Source: JBHHZJ01 sp046758005
Lineage (GTDB): Bacteria > Pseudomonadota > Alphaproteobacteria > Kiloniellales > J153
Direction of reading: 5' to 3'
Assembly: GCA_046758005.1 (NCBI GenBank)
Contig: JBHHZJ010000003.1
Span: forward strand, 14,842 to 78,841
DNA: 64,000 nucleotides
Shown: positions 52,047 to 61,751 of the stretch, one piece after another
Layout of the letters: each line of letters starts with the position of its first letter
How positions within the stretch are numbered: the stretch's first letter is position 1
The notes under the pieces: generated by a model
Told to the model about the DNA's origin: nothing
Seen by the model: the letters and a program-made list of their open reading frames with translations, nothing else
Database searches by the model: none
Program-made: the position numbers and the translations under genes

Positions 52047-52838
52047 ATGGCGGGAAAGAAGGTCTGGCTGACGTGGATGCCCGGCGGCGAGGGCGCGCCA
52101 CAACCGCAGGACACGGTCGCGACGCTCGGCCGCTACGGCCTGGAGGCCTCGGGCGCGCAGTGGACCGATGACCTCGAGAAGGTCGCCTGGGCCGAGCTGG
52201 GCGGCGTGCTGCTGGACCGGGCGAACGCGGACCTCTGGGTCCTCGCGGGCCGGCGCGGCGATCTCGAGTCGCCGCGCAACCGTTACGCGCTGTCCCTGGT
52301 GACCGCCATGGTGCGCGACGGCCGGGGCGGCGACCTTCGCGGCGTCTGCCTCGGCCTCGACTTCGCGCCGGAGGCCGCCGGGATGCCGTTCCTGCTCCGC
52401 TCCTTCCAGCTCCTCGACGGGCGCGACGGCGGCTGGCCGGCCGCGCTGGTCGCGGCCGCCTACGGCGCGCCCGCCCCGGCGGTGCACGATTTCCGCCTCA
52501 ACGTGATCGCCCATTCCCTGGTCGGCCAGTGGTTCGAGGTCGGCCCGCGCGAGGGCGAGTGGCAGGGCGTCATGCTCGGCGCCAGCGCCGAGGGAACGAT
52601 CACCCACCACGCCGTCGGTCCGCGCGGGCAGCTTCCGGAGAAGGCGGTGCTGGAATACCCGGTCCAGGGCATCGAGGCGCAGATCGGCGCGGACAAGTTC
52701 CTCGCCTGGGCCGTGCAGAACCGGCTCGGCCCCGAGGACTCCTACTATGTCAGGATCGAGGGCTACCCGACCAAGCTGATTTTCGGCGGCCATCCGGGCA
52801 CCGACCAGGCCGAGGTCGTGGTCCTGGACCTCGTTTGA
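52047..52838 (+). CDS. Hypothetical protein of the T6SS cargo end, 263 residues
   Basis: I do not recognise this protein. It starts MAGKKVWLTWMPGGEGAPQP and has regions WVLAGRRGDLESPRNRYALS and LLRSFQLLDGRDGGWPAAL. It is soluble, without a signal peptide or transmembrane segment, and ends VLDLV. GTG 52041 is an alternative start. It follows the transglutaminase gene by 86 bases on the same strand, so it could be an immunity protein or an unrelated neighbour. Confidence 0.75.
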   Translation: MAGKKVWLTWMPGGEGAPQPQDTVATLGRYGLEASGAQWTDDLEKVAWAELGGVLLDRANADLWVLAGRRGDLESPRNRYALSLVTAMVRDGRGGDLRGVCLGLDFAPEAAGMPFLLRSFQLLDGRDGGWPAALVAAAYGAPAPAVHDFRLNVIAHSLVGQWFEVGPREGEWQGVMLGASAEGTITHHAVGPRGQLPEKAVLEYPVQGIEAQIGADKFLAWAVQNRLGPEDSYYVRIEGYPTKLIFGGHPGTDQAEVVVLDLV

Positions 52839-52877
52839 CGGCGGGGCCGCCGCGGCAATGACCCCATCAGCCGGATC

Positions 52878-52915
52878 CGCAAATGTTTGCGCTCGGAGCG
52901 ATTATCCTCGATAAT
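52878..52915. promoter_or_regulatory. Two adjacent palindromes, possible operator
   Basis: CGCAAA-TG-TTTGCG at 52878-52891 and ATTATC-CTC-GATAAT at 52901-52915 sit in an AT-rich gap before the gene at 52949. Such short spaced dyads often bind dimeric regulators. The AT-rich stretch also suggests a separate promoter here. Confidence 0.4.
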
Positions 52916-52948
52916 ATTCGACGATATTGATTTAACAGAAATTGAGCC

Positions 52949-53704
52949 ATGACACGGATCAAAGAGATAGACATGCAGACTATGGGACAGATTCGTCAGG
53001 CGTCCCAGAAAATCTCGACGTTTCTGCATAAGAGACTGAGCGGTTACTTGCAGACTCTGACCCCCCTTTTCGCGCCGCGCAAGGTGCTGGGCGAGTTCAT
53101 GGAAAGCGCCTTCAAGGAAAAGGTTCCCGGCGCCGACAACAATTTTATCGACCTGGAAGAGGCGTTCAAGACGATCGCCCGGGAAACCTTCGATATCCCG
53201 GCGAAACTGGGTACGCCGATCCCCAACATAAGGAACCAGTTGGAAACCTATCCGTGGGAATACCGCTACCAGATCGGCGACGACGCGAACCGATCGGTGA
53301 TCATCACGTCGCCGGTGCGCTGGGTGCTCGCCTATGCCGGCGGATTCACCCTCACGGACCTCCTGGAGCGGCAGGCGCTCGGCGAGAGCCTGCCGGCCGA
53401 GGACCTCAAGCAGTTCATCATCCACAGCTGGACCCTGCGCAGGCTCGTCGACATGTCGCCGCCGGTCCAGCAGCTCCTCGCCGACCTGCGCTTTCCGCTC
53501 GTCGTGGAGAGCTCCGAGGTTACCGGCGAGCTTCCCATCATGGTCGTCAACTCCGACCTGCCCACCTTCCGGCCCCAGGACGAGCTGATCGAGACCGTGG
53601 TCCAACTGTCCGGCAAGCCGGTCTTCGAAGAGCTCATCGATCTGGACGCGATCGAGGCGGTGCAGGATCCCTTCAAGGCCAGGATCCTGGAGCTGATGGG
53701 CTGA
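52949..53704 (+). CDS. Hypothetical protein at the end of the T6SS locus, 251 residues
   Basis: I do not recognise this protein. It is helical at the N terminus (MGQIRQASQKISTFLHKRL), then shows FAPRKVLGEFMESAFKEKV, YPWEYRYQIGDDANRSV and, near the end, VFEELIDLDAIEAVQDPFKA. No signal peptide or transmembrane helix is clear. The second ATG at 52973 is an alternative start with an AAAGAG site. It is the last plus-strand gene and converges with hpf. Slightly AT-richer codons at its 5' end set it apart. Confidence 0.8.
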   Translation: MTRIKEIDMQTMGQIRQASQKISTFLHKRLSGYLQTLTPLFAPRKVLGEFMESAFKEKVPGADNNFIDLEEAFKTIARETFDIPAKLGTPIPNIRNQLETYPWEYRYQIGDDANRSVIITSPVRWVLAYAGGFTLTDLLERQALGESLPAEDLKQFIIHSWTLRRLVDMSPPVQQLLADLRFPLVVESSEVTGELPIMVVNSDLPTFRPQDELIETVVQLSGKPVFEELIDLDAIEAVQDPFKARILELMG

Positions 53705-53757
53705 TACCGATCGAACCGGTTTCTGACCGATGCGGCACGAGATCATTCCGGCGAACG

Positions 53758-54324
53758 TCAAGCGACGATGTGGTGCTTGCCGATCGGCGTCACGGTGCTC
53801 GCCTGCGGGCCCTCGGCGCTCTCGCCGTGGGCCAGGACCAGGCGCACCTCGCGGCCGACCTCGAGTTGATCGAACTGCCCGTTCACGACGCTGTTCTTGT
53901 GGAAGTATATCTCGCGTCCGTCGGCGGTCTCGACGAAGCCGTAGCTGGGAAACAAACGCGCCACCTTGCCGTGCAGCGGCGCCTCGTGGGTCTTGACCTC
54001 GCCGCGGACCTTGCGGGCGTGGTCCTCGAGCTGGCGCGCTGCGGCGTTGAAGGCGTCGCGAACCGCCACGTAGACGTCCTCATGGGCGGGGTTCCTGGAT
54101 CCGCTCCGGTTCACCACGAGCTCCCTGCCCGGCACGCTGAGGTCGATGCGCACGTGAAACAGCTTGCCCTTGCGGCGGTGCCGGTGCGGCGCCTCGACCA
54201 CGACGCGGCAGCCGATGATGCGCCCGAAGTGGCGCTCGAGCTTGGCGGCCCTGTCCCGGATGTTGGCCTCGACCGCCTCGGACCGGTCCATGTTGTGGAA
54301 CGTGACCTCCAGGGGAACCTGCAT
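53758..54324 (-). CDS. hpf: Ribosome hibernation factor (HPF/RaiA) fused to a cold-shock domain
   Basis: 188 residues. The N-terminal S30AE domain (VTFHNMDRSEAVEANIRDRA, HFGRIIGCRVVVEAPH) is followed by a C-terminal cold-shock domain (HGKVARLFPSYGFVETADGREIYFHKNSV). This two-part architecture is found in some alphaproteobacteria. It probably binds ribosomes and RNA under stress. Start ATG 54324; the longer frame from 54405 adds an Arg-rich, non-conserved stretch. Confidence 0.92.
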   Translation of the reverse strand: MQVPLEVTFHNMDRSEAVEANIRDRAAKLERHFGRIIGCRVVVEAPHRHRRKGKLFHVRIDLSVPGRELVVNRSGSRNPAHEDVYVAVRDAFNAAARQLEDHARKVRGEVKTHEAPLHGKVARLFPSYGFVETADGREIYFHKNSVVNGQFDQLEVGREVRLVLAHGESAEGPQASTVTPIGKHHIVA

Positions 54325-54436
54325 CTTCGGGTCTCGCCTCCTGCGGATGGTTTGCCGGGAGCCATTCCGGCAAGCCAGTATCGAAAGCGCCAACCGGCGG
54401 CTCATTGACCTGCGTCAACGGCGGCGGCGGGGCGGC

Positions 54437-56262
<1,826 letters not shown>

Positions 56263-56266
<4 letters not shown>

Positions 56267-57567
56267 TTCGCCGCGTCCTCCAGGTACCGGCGGGCGAGCA
56301 CCTTGCCCTCCTCCACCGCCGGCTGGTCGAAGGCGTTCACGCCGAGCAGGTCGGCGGCGATGATGGTCTCCAGCATGAAATGCATCATCATGGCCCCCAG
56401 CGAGGCCTCGTCGAGGCCGTCGAGCCGGATCCGGCGCACCGGCCGGCCGTTGCGCGCCAGCGTGGCGGCGGTCGCGCGCGCCGCCGCGTCCATCAGGTCG
56501 CCCAGGCGCCGCCCGGCGAGCGGCGCCGCCCCGGCGGCCCGGCCGAGGGCGGCGTCCATGACCGGACCCCGCCCCGCCGTATCCGGCATGACCAGGGTGA
56601 ACATCTTGTCGCGCGGCCCGGCGAGATAGAGCTGGAGCTGGCTGTGGTGGTCGGCGGTGCCGAGGGCGCGGATCGGCGTCGTGCCGGTGCCGTCCTTGCC
56701 CAGGCTCTCGGCCCAGAGCTGCCGGTACCAGAGGCCGAAGTCGGCCAAGCGGTCGGCGTAGGTCATGAGCACGCTCTGAGTCACCTGCCGCTCCTGCAGC
56801 AGCCCGACGGCGATCGCCGCACCCACCGCGGGCTGGGCGTCCTCGACCCGCGGCGACTCGAGCGTGGCGCGCAGCACCTCCCGGGCGCCGCGGCGCAGGG
56901 CCGCCACGTCGAGCCCGGCGATCAGGGCCGGCAGGGCGCCGACGATGGAAAAGACCGAGAAGCGGCCGCCGATCCGCCGGTGGTGGTCGAAGCACGGCAC
57001 GCCGTAGCGCGCCGCGATTTTCTTGAGCGCCCCGTCGTTCGGCTCCGTGACCACGACGGCGTGCTCGGCCAGGCGCCCCCGCCCGACGGCCGACTCCAGC
57101 GCGGGCAACAGGATCAGCGCCTGGGCCAGGGTCTCGGCCGTGGTGCCGGACTTGGAGATCGCCACGACGCCGGCGCGTTTCAGGTCGAGCGCGGCGCGCA
57201 GCGCGCCGAACGTGTCGGGGTCGATGTTGTCGAGGAAGTGCAGGCGCGGCCCGCCGGCGGCCGGTCCGAAGCCCCGGTCGGCGAGCGCGTAGAGCGTCTT
57301 GCCGCCGAGCGACGAGCCGCCGGTGCCGAGCACGAGCACGTGGTCCAGGCGCGCCCGCCAATCCCGGGCCAGGGCGCGGGCGGCGTCGAGGTCGTCGTCC
57401 CCTTCGACCACGCCGAGCGCGGGCAAGCCGCCCGACTCGTACAGTTGACAGAGGCGGTCGTGCGCCGGCGCCGCGGCCATCAGCACGCGCGTGAAGGCCT
57501 CGTCGCCGAGTCCGCCGTCGCCGATCGTCGCGGCCAGGCAGGTGTCGGTGAGGTGGTGAAAGCGCAT
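56263..57567 (-). CDS. pgi: Glucose-6-phosphate isomerase, short form
   Basis: 434 residues, shorter than the roughly 550 of the E. coli type. SIS-fold motifs VLGTGGSSLGGKTLYAL and ISKSGTTAETLAQALIL are clear, with SVFSIVGALPALIAGLD and FDQPAVEEGK near the C terminus. It interconverts glucose-6-phosphate and fructose-6-phosphate. ATG 57567 starts MRFHHLTDTCLAA; a frame from 57627 is longer without support. Confidence 0.93.
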
Positions 57568-57677
57568 CGCTTCGCCCGTGCCCGGCGTCCAAGCCGGCGA
57601 TCGCGGCGCATCGGCGCCGCCGCGCAACCTGCGCGCAACCTAACAGAGTCGCGCAGGCGCCGGAAGGGCGCCGCCGC

Positions 57678-59018
57678 TCAGCTCTTCGGGCTCGGCGCCG
57701 GGCGCGTGGCCGTGACGCCCTCGGGCTTGCCGACCACGACGACGGTCAGCTTGTCCGGGTCGTACAGCCGCCGGGCGACCCGGCGCGCCTGCTCCAGCGT
57801 CACCGCCTCGATCAGGCCGTTGCGCCGGTCGAGATAGTCGATCCCCAGGTTCTCGAGCTGCATGCCGACCAGCATCCCGGAGATGCGGCCCGAGCTGGAA
57901 AAGCGCAGCGGGAAGGACCCGGTCAAGTAGGTCTTGGCGTCCTCCAGCTCCTGCGGGGTCGGCCCCTCGCTGGCCATGCGCCGCCATTCCCGGCGGACCA
58001 CGTCGAGCGACAGGGCCACGCGGCCGTTCTGGGTCGCCACGCCGCCGACCACGAGCGCGGCGCGGTCGAGCGGGTTGAGGTAGGAGTACACCGAATAGGC
58101 CAGGCCGCGCTTCTCGCGCACCTCGGCGTAGAGGCGCGAGGCGAAACCGCCGCCGCCGAGGATGTAATTGACCACGTAGGCCGCGTAGTAGTCCGGGTCG
58201 TCGCGCATGATGCCCTCGTGGCCGAAGGCGACGACGCTCTGCGGCACGTCGCGTTCGATGACGACGAGGGCGCCCTCGCCTTCCGGGTCGGCCGGCGGCA
58301 CGTCGAGGGGCGCGGCCTTTTCCGGCAGGCGGAGAAAGGTCTCGTCGAGCAGGCGCGCGAGCGCCGCGGGCGCAATGTCGCCGACCACGCCCACCACCAG
58401 GACATCGCGCGCGAAGCGCTCGGCGACGAAGCGGCGCATGTCGGCGACGGTGAGCCTGGCGACGCTCTCCGGCGTGCCGGCGACCTGCCGGCCGTAGACG
58501 TGCGCGGGGAAGAACAGCCTGCGCAGGGTGCGCGCGGCGATCTCGTCCGGGTCCTCCGCGTCCTGCGCCAGGCCGGCCAGGATCTGGCTGCGGATGCGCG
58601 ACACCGGCTCCGTGTCGAAACGCGGCTCGGTCAGCGCCAGCCGCAGGAGCTCGAAGGCGGCCTCGCGGTTCTCGGTCAGCGTGCGCAGCTCGCCGCTGAA
58701 GGTGTCGAGCCCGGCCGAAAACCGGAGCCGGATCGACAGGTCGTCGAGCCTGCCCTGGAAGGCCTGCGAGTCCAGCGCGCCCGCGCCTTCGTCGATCAGG
58801 CCGGAGACCATGTGGGCCAAGCCCTCCTTGCCGGCGGGATCGAGCGCGGCGCCGCCGCGGAAGGCCAGGTCGAGCGAGATGATCGGGTTGCTGTGGTCCT
58901 CGACCAGCCACGCCTCGATTCCGCCGGGGCTGACCACCCGCTGGACCTCGACCGCGCCCGCCGGCGGGACCGCGACGATGAGCAACAGCAGGGCGGCAAG
59001 GGCGGAGCGGACGGTCAT
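57678..59018 (-). CDS. M16 peptidase family protein, non-catalytic partner
   Basis: 446 residues with a signal peptide (MTVRSALAALLLLIVAVPPAGA). The M16 fold is clear (GGIEAWLVEDHSNPIISLDLAF), but the zinc site HxxEH is replaced by GLAHMVSGLIDEGAG, so this is the inactive half of a heterodimer. It lies 31 bases after the catalytic partner. Confidence 0.92.
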   Translation of the reverse strand: MTVRSALAALLLLIVAVPPAGAVEVQRVVSPGGIEAWLVEDHSNPIISLDLAFRGGAALDPAGKEGLAHMVSGLIDEGAGALDSQAFQGRLDDLSIRLRFSAGLDTFSGELRTLTENREAAFELLRLALTEPRFDTEPVSRIRSQILAGLAQDAEDPDEIAARTLRRLFFPAHVYGRQVAGTPESVARLTVADMRRFVAERFARDVLVVGVVGDIAPAALARLLDETFLRLPEKAAPLDVPPADPEGEGALVVIERDVPQSVVAFGHEGIMRDDPDYYAAYVVNYILGGGGFASRLYAEVREKRGLAYSVYSYLNPLDRAALVVGGVATQNGRVALSLDVVRREWRRMASEGPTPQELEDAKTYLTGSFPLRFSSSGRISGMLVGMQLENLGIDYLDRRNGLIEAVTLEQARRVARRLYDPDKLTVVVVGKPEGVTATRPAPSPKS

Positions 59019-59049
59019 GGCGTCGTTCCCATTACGATTTCGCGCCGGG

Positions 59050-60405
59050 TCAGCTCGTGGGCTTGGGCAGCAGGACCCCGGTCACCGACTGCTCGTCGCG
59101 CAGGACCGCACGCGCCGCCGCCGTGACCTGCGCGGCGGTCACGGCCTCGATCCGCTCCGGCCAATTCTCCACGTCCTCGACCGTGCGCCCGGTGGCCAGC
59201 GCCCGCCCGAAGACGTTGGGCGCGGTCCTGAGTGCGTCGCGCGCGTACACGGCCTGGGCCTTGAGCCGGCGCTTGGCGAGCGAGACCTCCTTCTCGCCGA
59301 CCCCGTTCTCGAGCAGGCGCGCGAGCTCGGCGCGCAGCGCGGCCTCGACCCGCTCGACCTCGATGCCGGGCCGGGGCGAGACGTAGAATTTGAACGTGCT
59401 GGTGTCGTAAGCGGTGTAGTCGTACCCGCTGCCGGCGGCGGTGGCGAGTCCCTGCTCGACCACGAGGGCGCGGTACAGGCGGCTGGTCGCGCCGCCGCCG
59501 AGGATCTCGTCGAGGATCTGCAGCGCGTAGGCGTGCTCGCTGCCGGCGCTGTTGTAGCTGGGCGCCAGATAGGTGATCGAGACCGAGGGCTGGCGCACCT
59601 GGGCGCTCTTCAGCGTGACACGGCGCGGCGCGGACTGCGGCGGCTCCTCGAACCGGTGCCGTTCGGGCACCGGGCGCGCCGGGATCGGGCCGTAGTATTG
59701 CTCGGCCAGCGCGCGCACTTCCGCCCCGGTCACGTCGCCGGCCACCACCAGGACCGCATTGTTCGGCGCGTACCAGCGCTTGTAAAAGGACAGCGCGGTC
59801 TCGGTGTTGAGCTGCCGGATCTCGTGCTCCCAGCCGATCACGGGAAGCCTGTAGGGATGGTTGAGGTAGAGTATCGCGTTGATCATCTCGTTCAGCTTCG
59901 CGCCGGGATTGTTGTCGACCCGGCTGCGCCGCTCTTCCAGGATCACATCCCGCTCGGGCAGCACGACCTCGTCGCTCAATACCAGGTTGGCCATGCGGTC
60001 GGCCTCGTATTTCATGACGATATCGAGGCGGTCGCGGGCGACGGTCTGGAAATAGGCGGTGAAGTCCTGGCTGGTGAAGGCGTTCTCCCGGCCGCCGTTC
60101 TTGGCGATGATGCGGGAGAACTCGCCGGGGCCCAGCGTCTTGGTCCCCTTGAACATCAGGTGCTCGAGGAAGTGGGCGTTGCCCGACTCCCCGGGCGCCT
60201 CGTCGGCGGCGCCGACCTTGTACCAGACCATGTGGATCACGATCGGGGCCCGGCGGTTGGTCACGACCACCACCTGCAGGCCGTTGTCGAGCGTGAACGT
60301 CTCGGGGTCGAAGACCCGCGCCTGGGCCGCCGGCAGCGCCCAGAGGACCAGGCCGGAGAGGAGTAGGCCGAAGACCGGACGCAATAGAGGGAACCCGCGG
60401 ATCAT
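59050..60405 (-). CDS. M16 zinc peptidase, catalytic partner
   Basis: 451 residues with a signal-like N terminus (VFGLLLSGLVLWALPAAQA). The inverted zinc motif is NAHFLEHLMFKGT (His78, Glu81, His82), and the third ligand region is VILEERRSR. The C-terminal half has SITYLAPSYNSAGSEHAYAL. It likely forms a periplasmic protease with the adjacent inactive subunit. Confidence 0.94.
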   Translation of the reverse strand: MIRGFPLLRPVFGLLLSGLVLWALPAAQARVFDPETFTLDNGLQVVVVTNRRAPIVIHMVWYKVGAADEAPGESGNAHFLEHLMFKGTKTLGPGEFSRIIAKNGGRENAFTSQDFTAYFQTVARDRLDIVMKYEADRMANLVLSDEVVLPERDVILEERRSRVDNNPGAKLNEMINAILYLNHPYRLPVIGWEHEIRQLNTETALSFYKRWYAPNNAVLVVAGDVTGAEVRALAEQYYGPIPARPVPERHRFEEPPQSAPRRVTLKSAQVRQPSVSITYLAPSYNSAGSEHAYALQILDEILGGGATSRLYRALVVEQGLATAAGSGYDYTAYDTSTFKFYVSPRPGIEVERVEAALRAELARLLENGVGEKEVSLAKRRLKAQAVYARDALRTAPNVFGRALATGRTVEDVENWPERIEAVTAAQVTAAARAVLRDEQSVTGVLLPKPTS

Positions 60406-60599
60406 TCAAGCTCCTGTTGGAAACCGGCACCGGCGCGGCAACGGCCGCCGGCGTCGCGCGACGAACGGAGAGGCTCCGCTCTTATACGGCGCGGCGGCAC
60501 GGGGCCGCAACCGTCCGGCGGCGCGCCAGGATCGGAGGAAGTTCTAAAGATTTTCCTATGGGCGTGCCGACGGCGCGCGCGGCCCGCGCCTCCGCGCGG

Positions 60600-61178
60600 C
60601 TAGAAGATTCCCTCGAGCAGCGCCTTCTTGCGCCGCTTGATGGTCGGGGTCTCGCCTTCGGTCACGTCCCTGCCGAGCGCGGTGTTCTCGCGCAGGCGCC
60701 TGGCCTCGGCATCGGCGTCGATGATCACGCCCGAGGTTTCCTTCTTGCGCCAGAAGACCAGCGTTTCGAGGAAATCCTGGCTCGCATCGTTGAGTTCCTC
60801 GGTCTCCCGGTTGACGATCGAGCGGATGTTCGGCTGGACCTTGTCCGCCCCGGCGGCCCTGAGCAAGGAGCGCTCGCCCAGCGATCGGCCGTCGCCCGGG
60901 ACGGCCGCGTCGAGCGCGGGTTTCTTCGGCTGCCCGGCCCGGAACACCGCCTGGCGGGCCTGTTGGGTCGGCGAGCCCTCCTGCGGCCGGGGCACGCCCG
61001 GCTGCGGCGGCCGGAGGTTGAAATCGGGCGGCAAGGTCAGCGGTGCGCGCGAGACGACCTTGAACTCATCCGGTGACTGCTTGGTCAGCCCGAGCTGCTT
61101 CTTCACGCCCTCGCACGCAGCGAGGGCCAAAATCATGCCGGCGATCCCGATCAGCCGAACGACCGTCCTTCCCTGCAT
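60600..61178 (-). CDS. DUF3035 lipoprotein
   Basis: 192 residues with a lipoprotein signal (LIGIAGMILALAAC, Cys22). The mature part has SPDEFKVVSRAPLTLPPDFNLRPP, the DUF3035 hallmark, and ends in a basic helix. The family sits between lspA and the M16 pair in many alphaproteobacteria. Function unknown; envelope location is likely. Confidence 0.92.
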   Translation of the reverse strand: MQGRTVVRLIGIAGMILALAACEGVKKQLGLTKQSPDEFKVVSRAPLTLPPDFNLRPPQPGVPRPQEGSPTQQARQAVFRAGQPKKPALDAAVPGDGRSLGERSLLRAAGADKVQPNIRSIVNRETEELNDASQDFLETLVFWRKKETSGVIIDADAEARRLRENTALGRDVTEGETPTIKRRKKALLEGIF

Positions 61179-61222
61179 GGACCAATCCTCCCGCGCCTGC
61201 TCCGTCGTTCTTCGTTCTGGTA

Positions 61223-61744
61223 TTATTTTTTACTCCCACGGGCTTCGCGGAACAACCCGTCGAAAACGAGCAGCGCGACACCCATAGTGATCGCGCTGTC
61301 GGCCAGGTTGAACGCCGGCCAGTGCCAGGCGCCCAGGTGAAAATCGAGAAAATCGACCACGGCGGCGAGGCGCATCCGGTCGACCACGTTGCCGAGCGCG
61401 CCGCCCGCCACGAGCCCCACGGCGACCGCGAGCAGGGGGTCCGGCTGGCGCCGCAGCCACATGAAAAGCCCGGCGACGACCGCGAGCGCCAGCGCGACGA
61501 GCGCCCACGCCTGCCACGGCGCCGTGCCGCGCAGCATCCCGAAGCTGATGCCCGTGTTGTAGGTCAGGACCAGGTTGAAGAACCCCGTGACCTCGATCAC
61601 CCGCGGCGGCTGCATCACCGCGGCGAGTATCACCCATTTGCTTGCCTGGTCGAGCAGGACGACCGCGGCCGCGACCGCCAGCGCCACACCGAGCGCGCGC
61701 TTGGTCGACCAATCGGTGGCGCGCATGCCCGCGGCGGCGCTCAC
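61223..61744 (-). CDS. lspA: Lipoprotein signal peptidase LspA
   Basis: 173 residues from GTG 61744 (or 167 from ATG 61726), with four membrane helices. The catalytic Asp motifs are GGALGNVVDRMRLAAVVDFL and FNLADSAITMGVALL, and VLLDQASKWVI is the family N-terminal signature. It cuts prolipoprotein signals, relevant to the TssJ and DUF3035 lipoproteins here. GTG 61744 has a GTAGGG site; it begins 7 bases after ileS. Confidence 0.94.
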   Translation of the reverse strand: MSAAAGMRATDWSTKRALGVALAVAAAVVLLDQASKWVILAAVMQPPRVIEVTGFFNLVLTYNTGISFGMLRGTAPWQAWALVALALAVVAGLFMWLRRQPDPLLAVAVGLVAGGALGNVVDRMRLAAVVDFLDFHLGAWHWPAFNLADSAITMGVALLVFDGLFREARGSKK

Positions 61745-61751
61745 GGCGGCC

